Source: Candolleomyces eurysporus (lineage: Eukaryota > Basidiomycota > Agaricomycetes > Agaricales > Psathyrellaceae). From it: a stretch of DNA of 64,000 nucleotides. Below, in pieces: positions 35,278 to 46,763 of the stretch; within the stretch, counting starts at the first letter, position 1; the number at the start of each line of letters is the position of its first letter. Both the position numbers and the translations under genes were made by a program. The notes beneath the pieces were generated by a model that searched no databases, was not told where the DNA came from, and saw only the letters and a list, made by a program, of their open reading frames with translations. The stretch covers positions 1-64,000 of the forward strand of contig JANBPK010000952.1 of assembly GCA_027579435.1 (NCBI GenBank). The letters are read 5' to 3'.

Positions 35278-38200
35278 CTATCTCGANGGTGTGGATAGGG
35301 GTATCGATCTCGCAGAGGCAGAAGAGGTCCTCAACAATGGCCCAGGATCGGTGACGCGCCGGCGTTTGACACTCGCTGACTGAGGAAGTTCATCTTGGGA
35401 TGAACGGTCTAGCATCTCGTAATCTACTTCGTCTTCCGACCGAGAAGGGAACCCCGAATCTCGCTTTCTCTTTCGGGCGGATGCGGTGGACTCCTTGGTC
35501 TTCCTTTTCCGGGCGGATGGCTCAGCCTGGGGCTTGGGGTCATTTACATCGTCCACTTGACACCGTTCAACATGGATCCCGGCTACTAGAAGTGAGTGAA
35601 GCCAGAGCTAGGGGTATTTTTGTCAGTAGATGGAAGAAGGATACGCCGGAAGAACCCACTTTCTGGCTCTCCGATAGTTTGTCATTCGCACTCTTGACTT
35701 CTACGAACTTGCAGATCCGTTTTGCGTAATTCCAAACAATGAGATCCGGTGCACCGCTACAGCGGCCGACGTAGTCTTCGCAGAAGAGCATGCAAATGGT
35801 GGCAAGCGATGGGCCGCCCAAACACTTACGTGGCACATCGCTTTCAGTTTTCGGTAAAACATGATTCGTTGGTGACGACATACCTCCACGATTTCGATGA
35901 GATCCTGAAGTTCGCATATATCCCATCGGACCCCTATTGCCCAAGTATTCTTCGGACGGTACTTGGTATCATGCCGTGTGATGATTTCCGCAGCTTTACC
36001 TGCTCGAATTTCATCCATACGGTGGTCAAACTTTTCCTTTCTGGAGTAATAAAAGGAATCGTCTACGATATCCAGAGGAGCTGATTGATAAGGCGTCTCA
36101 AAGACTCCTTTCACGTCGCTGTCGTAAACTATATCCCAAGTCAACAGCATCCATAACGTAGTCATTATCGACGTTTCGGAATGGAAGCTAGCGATGATCA
36201 TGAGTGAGTGAATTTATTTTATGCCACAGAAAAATAGCCGCACCCTTTGAAACCTTCACCCTGATAGTGTTGGAGAGCACGCTCCTCCACGCTGACTTCT
36301 TCGCCGTTTCTCCCTTCCCATATTGTTTTGGCTCCCTTGCGCTTCTTCGGAGCAGGAGCTGTGGGATGGGACTAATGACGTCATTAATGAGGGCGGGGAA
36401 AAGATGAAAAAAGCCCAAGGGGACTAACCTCCGCCTGGCCTTCGTCTGCCGCCATAGGGGTTTCCCTGTTGGCCGGTCGGTTGAGAAACGAGTCGATAGA
36501 GGCGTTTTCTTTATCTTTGATGGGATAGCCGGCAGCGTCGAGTCTCAAGCTGGAAGCCCGGTGGAATATCCTCTTGGCCTTCACGTTGACCACCACTGCC
36601 TCACGCAGTTCTCCTTCGCACTGCACACACTCTTCTGGTGGAGTCTTCATCCTCTTCTCCAGTATGCGCAGTCGTTTCACAATGCTCGGTCTCACGACTG
36701 GAAGGCCGTGTTAGGAAAATCACAAGGATACGGGCAAGACTTACCGAGATGCGTATCTTCATCTAGCAGTGCTTCCTTGGCACCTTCCGAAGCTTGTCGT
36801 AGAATGCTGAAATCCCAACCGCCCCCATCTGCTTTGGATACATAATTCATTTGTATCAGGAACCGGCGACAATATAACTTGGATCGTTTTCCTCGCTGCC
36901 ATTTTCTCTGGGCTAGTAAGCTTTCGGTGATCGCCAGTTCCCTCTTGTAGTCCTTGACAGTAGCCAAGCACCTGGCCGCCCTCCGCAGTAATTTTGTATA
37001 GACAAATCCTGCACGCGACTATAAGCAATGCAGCATATGGATATGCGGGGGCGCACTTACCAGGTTCGAAACGCTGAAGGGAGGGAGGTCGATCTGAGTT
37101 CTCAGGTTTTAAATCTAGATGAAACTCCCAGCGGTTTAGGATCCATTCATCCAAAAATTGTATGATCTTCCTGGCCCGTTGCATTTGGATGCTTTCTTCA
37201 ACCGGATCAATGACCACGTCCTCGTCTTCATCCGGGATGAAGTCTTCGTCAGTTTCCTCCTTCGTAATTTCTTGGAGTTTGGGTGGATCAGGGATCTCTG
37301 CTTTGATATTAACGGGAGGGGTGCGCGAAGGTGTGGTGAGGGGAGTCCTCTGAGCAGTAGATAGTGCCGGAGCCACCGGACGATTCTTGGGGTCGACAGT
37401 AGACTCTCGACCCTTCAATGGAAGTTCAGCTTCCAGAATCTCGTCCACAAGAGCCTCTAGCTCTAAAGCTTGTTCGTAGTCCAAGAGATGGTGTCGCGAT
37501 GGCCATATGTCGGGATCACGCTGGCAACGGTACTCGGGATACGCTCTCTTCTTAAAGTGCGTCAACAACGCTGGAATCATGAGCTTTGGTGGGAGCTCTG
37601 TAGAGCGGAAAGCGATAATATGGACACGTCGAATGAGTTTGAAAAAATCATAGTTGACTCGATAGCATTTGCCTAGATATTTCAGATAAGTCGCGACGCG
37701 TTGGTGTGAAGGTGAAAGATAAAAAGCCGTACCCAAGATGGCTAAAGCTTGTTTGCGTAGTCTGTCTTCCTGTGACTTTTGTACTTTGCCTCCTTTCGGA
37801 AAGGCAAGATACGATTGAACACTCTTCTTTGGCGCAAATGGGAGTTGAGTTTGGCGAAGAGAATCTGAAGCTTTGCCTTTGCCTTTGTTGCTCGGCGTTG
37901 AGGTGAATCCAAGGACGCTCTGGGTTCTCGAGTTCTTCAGTAAGCTCTCGACATAGTCAATTTTCTGGGGCAGTAATGTCAAGCCTGTTTCAACGCGGAG
38001 GGACAAGTACAACTACCTTGGGCTTTCGGACTTTGGGAATGCATTTGTTTTGTTTCGCCAAAGCTTTCAATTGGTCTACAGTCATTCGGTTGAGCAATTC
38101 TTCAATTGTCATGACGCTTTCGTCCTCGCAGAAGTAGTCTAGATTTGCGTCCTTTGGGTTTGCTTGAAGGACACGACGGAATGGATCTATGTCATCAGGT

Positions 38201-38881
38201 GGTTCAGATTGCTTCGAAGGACCAGCAACCGGTACCGTGTTGTTCAGGAAAGCCAAGTTAGGTTTGACGTCTTCATCGTCTGAATCCAAGGTAAGGTCGA
38301 TGATGTTGCGCTGCCCTTCCGGCTCTGCTTCTTCTTGCTTGACCGGAGTGGATTCGGGACTTAGGAATTCTGTGACGGGTCTACACAGAGGCTCCATTGA
38401 AGGGAGAATACCCTCGGGGCCCACTTCTCGTTTCCACTTTTCAAAAGCGGTCACTGGGTACCAATGATTGGGTTTGAGAAGTAACATTCGAACGAGACAG
38501 TAGCGGGTGTTGTCTAACAAACCATGAGCTTGCGTGCTTGAGCATATGTGATTGCTTACATGACATATTCTTTACTGCAGAGAGAGGAAGCCATTCCTTC
38601 TCCGAAAGCAGGTACTTTTCGGAACTGTCGAAAACCAGATTTATCATGGCTAGCGGGGACCCGTCAGTGCGTGATTCAGAGTCCCGCAACCTAACAAACC
38701 CACTTTCAAAGACTTCAACATATGCTGAGGGACGCCTGCATCCCTCGAAGGATCTGCGCAGATCCTCCTCCTCTTCAAGGGTTGCCAACTCTTTCTCAAT
38801 GGCTTCTTGGTCATTTAGGGTGCGACCATCGCCATAGATTTTGAGCTGAATGAATCTCTTGAGTGCTCTACTGTCTTCCAT
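35278..38881 (-). CDS. FAN1: Fanconi-associated nuclease FAN1
   Basis: Structure-specific 5'-flap nuclease for interstrand crosslink repair. The N-terminal half has RYCLVRMLLLKPNHWYPV, a SAP-like helix pair (MTIEELLNRMTVDQLKALAK) and an acidic IIDLTLDSDDED that resembles a SUMO-interacting motif. A long middle portion (about 38000-36760) matches the FAN1 TPR-like region. The C-terminal VRR-NUC domain is recognisable: CLGGPSLATICMLFCEDYVG, then GAPDLIVWNYAKRICKFVE, which holds the PD...ExK active site. The tail beyond is basic and may be nuclear-targeting. ATG 38881-38879. As printed the stop is at 35280-35278; if the N at 35287 is a spurious insertion the frame runs on to a stop at 35252-35250. 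Many introns. Confidence 0.92.
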
Positions 38882-39205
38882 TGGGCCAAGGGAGTTATAG
38901 CCGGCTTATCATTGAGGCAGAAAGGTGGAGGGAAACGCGGTACCGTTGAACGAGAGGAGTCAACAGAACAATCTCGCGTCACAGACCACATGATGTGACA
39001 GGTCGCGTGGTCGAAGCGGCGTCGGCCCGGCCGTTCTGAGCTCCGCCCAGCCAGGTTCTGGGCGAACGGGCGAGTCAGGTAAGGTCGGATCCGAAAATGA
39101 CATCATTCACAAGACGCAATTTCAGCAGATATAAAGGGGCCCACTGGGTCACACTTCGAAATCACCCAGTTTACATCCAATCCACATTTCATCGCACATC
39201 TCATC
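38882..39205. promoter_or_regulatory. FAN1/Rtc3 divergent promoter with TATA box
   Basis: 324 bp between divergent starts. A clear TATAAA at 39130-39135 followed by AGGGG lies 70 bp before the Rtc3-like ATG. AGGGG is the core of stress-response elements in yeast, and yeast RTC3 is stress-induced, but this link is only suggestive. Confidence 0.5.
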
Positions 39206-39789
39206 ATGACCCGAACTCTCACCAAGGTCATCTACAAGCCTGACTCTCAGTCTACTGAAGAGTACACAGTCATTGTGAACCCTGCCGAGGTATGGAGCAG
39301 TCCTTTGACCCGGAACTTGGTCCCATTCCTGATCTCCTTTTACTCCATGATATAGTACAAGAAGTGGAAAGCCGGAGGTAAGCTATGTATCTAATCTTAC
39401 TTGCAAAGGTGCTCATTCCCAATCCAGACACGTAAAGATCGATTTCCTTGCCATCTACCTTCGCAATGGACTAACCCTGCCCCTTCTAGAACGATCCCTT
39501 TGGCAGAAGTTGTTGACTGTACGTCGAATCTGTTTTCTCGGCCATTCACTATCGTGATCCTAATCCGATATCTCTAGCGTTCTCTGTCTTTCATTCGACA
39601 CAAGGAAGCCAAGGCCTCCTAGGCAAGCCTTCGAAGCAGCAGCTTGACACTGTCTTTGGGACACACAAAGATATCGATGTGGTCACCAAGATCTTGCAAG
39701 ATGGTCGAGAACAGAAAGGCGAACTAGCGTCTAATGGCTTTACGAACCCTAATCTGTCGAGAGGTTCCGGGGCCGCGGAAGGCCACTAA
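39206..39789 (+). CDS. SBDS N-terminal-domain protein, Rtc3-like, with 4-nt microexon
   Basis: Small protein matching the stand-alone SBDS/SDO1 N-terminal domain, as in yeast Rtc3 (YHR087W), which is linked to RNA metabolism and stress. Exons 39206-39289, 39356-39377, 39428-39431, 39490-39518 and 39578-39789 total 351 nt, giving 116 residues. Family blocks: VIYKPDSQSTEEYTVIVNPA, YKKWKAGDTTIPLAEVVDS, then SVFHSTQGSQGLLGKPSKQ and VFGTHKDIDVVTKILQDG, which match the FYSH fold. The GDTTIPL segment exists only if the 4-nt exon ACAC (39428-39431) is included; it is flanked by CCAG and GTAAAG. Without it the frame is lost. TATA box upstream at 39130. Confidence 0.88.
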
Positions 39790-40116
39790 TCTCATACCAC
39801 AATCAAATCGGATAGTGTTTCCCAAGGACTTCGTGTACACCAGTGCCAGTGTAGCTAGGGCCGCCTGCATGTATCCAGTAACAACCTTTTGTACAACAAA
39901 TTGTTTCGATCTGAACGGTGCTCTCGGAAATTTCGACGGATGTAAGACGAATTATCTGGTTATAAGCTACCGAGCACATGTTGCCAATCGGAACGAAGGA
40001 ATGAGCGATAACCAAAATGTGACCACAGCCTTGGCCGCATACAGGCCCCATTTAAACCCACGATCTAGGAGGAGGTCTAGCATTGGCACGACTCAGCGAG
40101 AGGTCAAGACAGCCTG
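39790..40116. other. 3' region between Rtc3-like and AFG1
   Basis: 327 bp between convergent genes. A plus-strand frame at 39734-40162 crosses it but is antisense to the AFG1 end and has no domain. Nothing else seen. Confidence 0.45.
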
Positions 40117-42202
40117 TTACAAATTCCCAGCAGTCTCCGCCCACTCTTTGCTCCCCATCTGAACAAGACGTGAACATGCTCTGGCAAACGCGAAAACTTC
40201 CTCTTCTCCGGTGAACATGGAGCTATTTCCAACAACGTCAGTAGAGAGACCCTGAAAGGAAAGAGATATCAGCATGCTACCAAGGAGCCCAATCCGGAAG
40301 CTCTACACACCAAATCGTCCATCACGCTACGCATATGGTCTGATATGTGGTGATGAGGTGGTAGTGATTCATTCGGGTCATCCGAGAATACTTGGTAGAT
40401 AGGAACTTCGGAGGTCACAAAGAGTTTTATCTATATTAAGAAAGAAAATCAATCAGCAAGCGGCTCCCCTATATCCGAAGAGATGGGGAATGGACATACC
40501 TTACTCTCGTAGCATGCTATGTTTGTTCGAAGAGTTCACGCATAGCATATATCGTAAGCATATGTAATAGAGTTGAGGGGGCAATAACACAAACCGTCAA
40601 TGAATGTGATAAACCTTCTGGCCTAAGATTTCGGAGATTTGGGATGAGCATAAGGGTTTGTTCCTAGGGCCGACTAGCACGCAACGTACCAGATCTTTCT
40701 GGTTCAGCCCCATCTTGGGAACATTTAGGAGGAAGATTGTACCAAAAATTTTCGTAACCTCGATGTAGTCCGCCGCACTTAGAGGCCGGCCACAAAGTTG
40801 CATAAAGTCGAACTTGGCAATTTTGCTTGTGCTTTCGGGGACCGAGAGTGATCGTCCCCAAGATGTTATCTTGCGGTTGTGTATAGGAGGGTCCGATGGG
40901 TCCGCAGAGGCCAGTGAGCGAAATATCTTTTGAATTTCTCGGTCGTTTTCGGGTGTCAGTGGATGGTAGTAGACCTGCGACAATGCCCGAGGAATACGGC
41001 GATAATCTGAAAGGGAATACCGGGAATCTGAGTAACGAAGAATGCTCCAAGCAGAGGCTTCAACTCACCGGTACCCGAGTCCAAATCGGTAACAATGAAT
41101 TGTGTCTTCAGTAGGTCAATCGCGGGTAAGAAGCTAGTTCTTTGTATGCCATTCTTGTAAAGATCATCTGGATGGCGACTGCACCATATGCATCAGCGGG
41201 AGTAAAACGAATTAGGCGAAACTCATGACGAACTTGGAGGTCATCACACAAACCACACCGTAGTTCAGCAGAGACTCCAAGAGGCGCCGAAGGATCATAG
41301 CGTCCGCGATGTCTGTCACCTAAATTTGAGGTTGAGATTGGGTAACACCATACAAATCTGCGCTCCATTCCACTGACCTGAAACTCATCGAAACACAGCA
41401 CATAAGCCTCTCGTGCCAAGTCGCGCGCCACAGGTACGATGGGATCCCCTCCCTGATATCCCATGGCAATTTTAGCGGCATGTAACCGCTTGTGGACATC
41501 GACCATAAATGCATGGAAATGGACGCGACGTTTTCGCTTGATTGAAGGCGGAAGTGTTTGGTAGAAAAGATCCATAAGCATGGTCTTTCCCGTCCCAACA
41601 TCACCATATAGGTATATCCCTTTCGGTGCATTGGCTGGAGGCGATGTCGGGGCTTCCGGTTCACGGGAGAAGAAGCGAGAGAGCTGGAAACGGAAGAAGG
41701 GGCGCTGCACGTCAGGGCGCAAAGCCATTTCGAGAGATAGAACGGACGGATGACATACAAGCGAGTTCGACNGGGGGGGTTATTTGGATATCAGCAGGCT
41801 GGTAGTTGACGAGTTTGTCATGCAAGTCTTCCAGTCCTTGAATAATCCTGGTTTGGTGGTCGTCCCCCCGCAGTACACCGGAATCAATTAATTTCTGGTA
41901 ATGACGAAGGGGCGTCAAGGATTCAGGGGCTTTCGTAGGGCTTATTGTTCAGGTTCGTCACTCGTGAAGGGATCTTAACAAAGCAACTCACTATTTTGGC
42001 CAGACCGGGGCTGAAAGGGGGGCGGTTGGAGAGTCTTGCTCTCAAGAGCAGCAAGCGAAGCGTTATGTGCTCTCCCCAGTACTTTCTTCTGCCTACCATT
42101 AGGAGAACACGAAGTCGAGAGGGATGCTCTGCAAGCAATCGATGTTTGCGGGGTACGTCGGATGCTCCGAGAGGCTGGTGCAAGCCGGTGGACTGCTTTC
42201 AT
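40117..42202 (-). CDS. AFG1: AFG1/LACE1-type mitochondrial AAA-like ATPase
   Basis: P-loop ATPase of the AFG1 (ZapE/LACE1) family, a mitochondrial inner-membrane-associated factor for quality control of respiratory subunits. ATG at 42202-42200 opens a basic Ser/Arg presequence (MKAVHRLAPASRSIRRT). Core: TPLRHYQKLIDSGVLRGD, Walker A in GIYLYGDVGTGKTMLMDLFY, Walker B LCFDEFQV, then the C-terminal lobe SDYRRIPRA-like segment and RRFITFIDACYESK, which is spliced across two introns. The last exon ends WAETAGNL. The stop is TAA at 40119-40117. The N at 41772 lies near a donor site next to a G-run. The gene is divergent from ureF; starts are 184 bp apart. Confidence 0.93.
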
Positions 42203-42360
42203 GGGGTGATTCTGGTAGCAATAGGAAGTGGGTATCGGCCGAGATATCCTGAAGAATATAACTTCGTCTTCAAGAATATATACCTTGGTCCGGGTCGAAG
42301 ATGTAACGAAAAGCTCGTCAGTTCCGGCTGTCTCCCGCAACCGATCTCGGAATTGTCAGC

Positions 42361-42369
42361 GTCACGTGA
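42361..42369. promoter_or_regulatory. CACGTG element between AFG1 and ureF
   Basis: GTCACGTGA, nearly the same palindrome as at 16693-16702, 18 bp before the ureF ATG and 159 bp before the AFG1 ATG. It may serve AFG1, or lie in the ureF leader. Function is inferred. Confidence 0.35.
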
Positions 42370-42386
42370 AATACCCTCATTCAAGC

Positions 42387-43298
42387 ATGAACGACGAGGA
42401 GGAGACATACCTCCTGCTCCTCCTAGCAGACAGCAATCTCCCAACTGGATCCTTTGTCGCTTCTTCAGGTCTCGAATCCTACATCAAGCATGGTTTTCCC
42501 TCCAGCACCCAACCGGCTACTCTGACATTCCTCAGAGACAGCTTATCATCCTATGCCCGGACATCTCTTCCATTTGTTTCCGATACGCACCGTCTGGTGT
42601 CAAATTTGGCTACAGAAGGATCGGGACTATCAGGAGAACAGTCCGAATCGGAGACCATTCCAAACATTCTTCGAAAGCTCACGGACTTGGATAATCTATA
42701 CGAGGCGCTCACCCTTAACCATGTCGCTCGTCGTGCATCCAAAGCACAAGGAGTAGCCCTCCTGACCTTGTATTCCAAGGGGTTCTCGACACCAGCTTCA
42801 TTGTCGGCGTATTCCAATCCTGATACACGAGATCGAGATCAGCGCATGGCCAGGTTGTTGGACAAATTCAAGTTGTCGATTCGGAGAGAGGAAGTGAATG
42901 GCCACCTACCCGTCTGCTGGGGAGCACTGACGGCGGCGTTGGGATTGACGTTAGGTAATGAAGCCGATTTTGTTTGAGAGAGACAAAGGATTAAAATTCC
43001 CGTTCCTTCAGAACGGTCGCAATACCTTCATCTCTTCCTCCACGCAAGGAGCCTAATTTCAGCAGCTGTGCGACTTAACGAACTCGGACCCTACAGCGCA
43101 CAACAACATTTGTTACATGCTACTCGACCGCTGATAGCTGAAGAAGTAGCTCGATGCAGCCATCTTCGGACGGGGGTTTTACAAGATAGCAAGACTGCCT
43201 TCAACGAGGCAGATAACGGACCCGCAAATACATGGCCACTTGGAGAGTTACTTGCCACACGGCATGATTTGCAGCATTCACGCATCTTTAATAGTTAG
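42387..43298 (+). CDS. ureF: Urease accessory protein UreF
   Basis: Accessory protein that works with UreD and UreG to insert nickel into urease. Two exons (42387-42954 and 43012-43298) give 284 residues. Typical blocks: LLLLLADSNLPTGSFVASSG near the N-terminus, which is the UreF signature, an all-helical middle with HVARRASKAQGVALLTLY, GHLPVCWGALTAALGLTL, and after the intron QYLHLFLHARSLISAAVRLN and LGPYSAQQHLLH. The C-terminus has the acidic/polar ending typical of the family. No signal peptide, so cytosolic. Urease itself and the other accessory proteins are not in this window, as is normal for dispersed fungal genes. Confidence 0.95.
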
Positions 43299-43359
43299 AC
43301 TGCAAAATAATGGTGTATGATTGGTTTTGGGGAGATACGATAGAGATACAGCATCTCTT

Positions 43360-44415
43360 CAAGGTGCACTTGCCAACGCCAGCCGGGCAGATACCTCTGC
43401 CTGGGAGCGAACAAGATTAGCAAGGTATGAGATCATGAGGGTATCCTAATCGCCAAACCAAATGGTCAGTCGTTTTTCGTTCATAAGATACCAATAAACA
43501 GACCTGGAGACTCGAGTTGAATCCACTCTTTTCAAGATCATCAGTCGCCGCCCCGAGGGTGTCCATCAGGTAACGGCCGATTGCTTTGTCCCCTTCCTTC
43601 TCTCCGGAGAGAACAGATTGGACATAGGAGAGTACCCGATCAAGCATGCTGGATACGCTGAGTAATGAGCGTTCGAGAATTTCAACGTCAGCGACGGGCT
43701 GAGCGGATGTCGATGTTGAGGATGCAGCTGTGCCAGCCAACAGGTCCACTGACAATAAATGAGTTTACAACAAGCAAAAAATGATGCAAAAGACTGCTCA
43801 CGTCCACTCTTTTCTGCGTCGTGGAATTGAAGTTCAACGGGCACGGGGACGAACACACAGTTTTCTGCCTTGGGATACACGCCGACAGGCGAGCTTCGGG
43901 GGATGAATGAGATAAATGAGGGAATCAAGAACAACAAACGAACCTGATAAACGCGGAGACACCGGCCTCCTGACCCTCTTCAACTCCAGTGTTTACTGAC
44001 ACGAGGATGGCAGGGTGAGGTGCGGTTTCTTGCGAATAGAAGTTTTGGATGAGTGCAGAATAAGTGTTGAGATCGGATCCTGTCGAGTACCTGAATGCAG
44101 ACATCAGTCAGGGATAGTTCTCGAGTCGAGAAAAAAGGCACTTCACCATCCAACGATGACCTCCTTCGGGTTTATCTTATGGTGGAGCTCGTACATCGTT
44201 CGATGGTATTCCATATCAACAGCAACCTGCTCGCTTGTCTCGCTATGGAGAACGGCAAAAGACGAGCGCACTTCTACTTCATTTCCACGGCGAATACCGA
44301 GAAGGGTTCCAATAACACGGTCTTGGCTCTCATTTCGTCGAAGATAGTGGTCGAGGATGGAGAACAAGGCGACGGGGTGGATGGTGATACTGGTTGGGGT
44401 CCGTCTAAATGGCAT
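43360..44415 (-). CDS. eIF3f: Translation initiation factor eIF3 subunit F
   Basis: MPN-domain (Mov34) subunit of eIF3. ATG at 44415-44413 gives [20 protein letters not shown], then [20 protein letters not shown] and [20 protein letters not shown], continuing [19 protein letters not shown]. The metal-binding JAMM residues are not all present, as expected for the non-catalytic eIF3f. The second half has [20 protein letters not shown] and a helical C-terminus, [31 protein letters not shown], ending [11 protein letters not shown] with stop at 43362-43360. Several introns. It converges with ureF, 61 bp between stops. Confidence 0.94.
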
Positions 44416-44700
44416 CAAAAAGGGATATCGTATTCATCGCCGAGATCTGAAAAAATGACCAAGCTCACGGAGTAGGCTGCGACGGGTCTGACACCGTCGA
44501 GCTATGGAAATGGATTGCTGAAGAGGAAGGGCCGACGGGCATACTTTGGATTTTTGGAGAGTTGAATGAATCTAATCAGACTCAAATTCAAAAAAGCGAG
44601 CTCGGAGTTTGCCGAGTATTTGTGATGGTCCTACAAGGCCCATTTCCGTCACCGCCCTTCTCCGTCCCGACCACCAGAAACAAAAAACAGGCCAGCCATA

Positions 44701-45025
44701 ATGCCTTCAGAAGAAACAAAGGTACGCCAGAAGTCTTCATGGTTGCAAATGAGGTGCTCATCTCTCCACTAGGAACGCATCGTCAAGGTCGTTGAGCTCG
44801 GACGTGTACGTTTAAAACTCTGACGTTGGAACAACCACGAGGAACTGACGAGGTTGCTTTCTCTGCTACAGACTGCCCTCCACTACGGCTGGATTCCTTT
44901 CATCATCTACGTTGGCTTCACGAGGAGCAACCCCCAGCCTTCATTAATCATGTGCGTGCCTCACCGCTCCCAGTCTCCCTGTCCTCACTAACTCTATATC
45001 CAGGCTCATCAGTCCACTTGCTTAG
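44701..45025 (+). CDS. TOM7: Mitochondrial import receptor TOM7
   Basis: Tiny subunit of the TOM complex of the mitochondrial outer membrane. Four exons (44701-44721, 44773-44805, 44872-44951, 45004-45025) sum to 51 residues with all phases correct. Conserved segments: KERIVKVVELGRTALHYGW, IPFIIYVGFTRSNPQPS, and the end LISPLA. The single transmembrane helix centres on HYGWIPFIIYVGF. The gene is easily missed because every exon is short. Divergent from eIF3f. Confidence 0.92.
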
Positions 45026-45357
45026 AAGCACCAGCCTCACCCCACTCACTGTATTATTTATGTATACCTCACCTATAATTCAAGCGGAGCCTGCGCTTTA
45101 TGAGAGAACTCGAGCTTGACGTGGATGTGGAAGCCAGGGTAAGAGGTGAGCTGGCGGTCTCTTTTCCACTGGGCAGTGATTATATGTCGTGGTGATACAT
45201 TCGTGTATCCGGATCTTTCACCGTTGGTGTAACCTTCTCCCTGGTTTATCCAAAGTGTCCATGACGAAAGGATAAGGCCAGATATGAGCCCTCGTTCAGC
45301 TCCTCTTCGAATAGCATACTCATGTTCGAGGTTTTCAGAGAATTGAACAAGCCACGC
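45026..45357. other. 3' region between TOM7 and the RING gene
   Basis: 332 bp between convergent genes; no coding signal. It holds both 3' UTRs. Confidence 0.45.
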
Positions 45358-46763
45358 TCAAAGATATATTCGGCGCAGGTCTCCAGGAACTGTGATACGT
45401 TTACAGATTGGACAAAGTTTCGTAGTTCCAAGGCATCGAAGCCAGCATTCGCGGCAACAGGTGTGCCAACAACCCGTCGAAATCGTTGGCTCCTCGTATG
45501 GGTCCAAACAGATTCTACATACCGGCGAGGATGAGGACGAATGAGATGTTAGGGTGGTGGGTGTCGTTAGTGCAGGGAGGATAGTTCTTTCTGCCATGCC
45601 AGCTGCACTCTTGCTACCACTCATAGAGGCTAGGTTTAGGCGAGCAGCGTGTGAGGATGACGCCTTAATAGACGCCTCCGGTGTCGTGGAGCTGCTTTCT
45701 CCCATAAGATCGATGTCTATGTCGCCATCATCTGCCTCGTCTCCAGAGCCCTCTAGGTGCATAACATCGCCCTCCGTGAACTGAGGTGCTCCAAACGTCT
45801 CGGCATCATCTCCGTCGATATCAACGTCGTCGTCGACATCTTGATTCTGTGAACCTCGTGTATGGAATCCGGCTCCTTGTATTCATATTCAGATGGATAG
45901 CAAATACGGACTTTGAAAATACATACCTTGCAGATTTCCAACATAATTGCCATTGGTTTCACCCAACGACTCCCAAACTTCTTCAGCTTGCCGCTGAGTG
46001 GATTCCTGCCTCTGAAGCTCGTCTAACCGCCGTGATTCAACGGCCACACACGAATCCACATGGGCATCAAGTACGCCTTGGTCGCCTCTCACAGTTTCTC
46101 CACATATTGGGCAAACGAGTTGTCCCCCAACCAAGCCTCTTGACCAACTGCTACGCCCGGAGGAAAGATCGTCTTCTTCCCTCAGCATTTCCTTGAGTTT
46201 GGCGTGCCGTTGTTTTCGATGCCTTTTGATGGATTGCAAAGTTTTGAATGTCATGTCTGCGGAATCTGCTTTAGCAGCCCTTGGTGCAATGGATTTACGA
46301 GCCTTCATTGCGGAGAGCCGACCACGGGCAGCCGTTCCTGGGCTGAAGGTTATTGAGGTCAGGCACGGCCGGATGGCTTCGAGCAGAAAATAGACGAACT
46401 CTTCCTCGAAGTCATCACGTATTGGCTCCGTAGAGCCGATTTGCTGTATTATCTGTTCTAGGCGTCCTGTTTCTAATTCTGCGTGCTTGCCCATGAGACG
46501 TAATGGGATCTTTTCCTTGCAGATGGGGCATGGTCGCGTTTCTGCACGAGCTGTTACGGTTGAGCGCGCTCACCTGCGGTGAGAGGTAGGAGCTACGAAC
46601 ATTTGTTGCGTTTGAGCGCCGGGGCGGCTGCAGAGGACGAATCATCATGCTCCTCGATGGCTTTTTGCTTCCCTCTGCCATCAAATACAGCCGCGATCAA
46701 TATGTTGGTTTTGAAGACGGAGAGCAGAGAAAAAACTGACTTTGCGACAGAAGAAAGGGCCAT
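45358..46763 (-). CDS. RNF220-type RING E3 ubiquitin ligase
   Basis: The C-terminal RING closely matches animal RNF220: CRICLDPYEEPTISTGCWH then CRECWLRCLGTTKLCPICKR and the ending TVPGDLRRIYL. Upstream are two zinc-ribbon-like motifs, CPICKEKIPLRLMGKHAELE near the N-terminus and VCPICGETVRGDQGVLDAHV in the middle, matching the family's DNA/protein-binding zinc fingers, with a basic helix (SIKRHRKQRHAKLKEML) between them. An acidic Asp-rich linker (DVDDDVDIDGDD) precedes the RING. The gene probably ubiquitinates nuclear targets, by analogy. The 5' end is uncertain: ATG 46763 fits the GKQKAIEEHDD exon, but the next junction (about 46599 to 46541) does not keep phase in my reading, so a missed exon or base error is likely. 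Confidence 0.82.

Noticed and set aside
39734..40162. 142-codon plus-strand ORF
   Set aside because: It overlaps the Rtc3-like end and is antisense to the AFG1 end; no domain.
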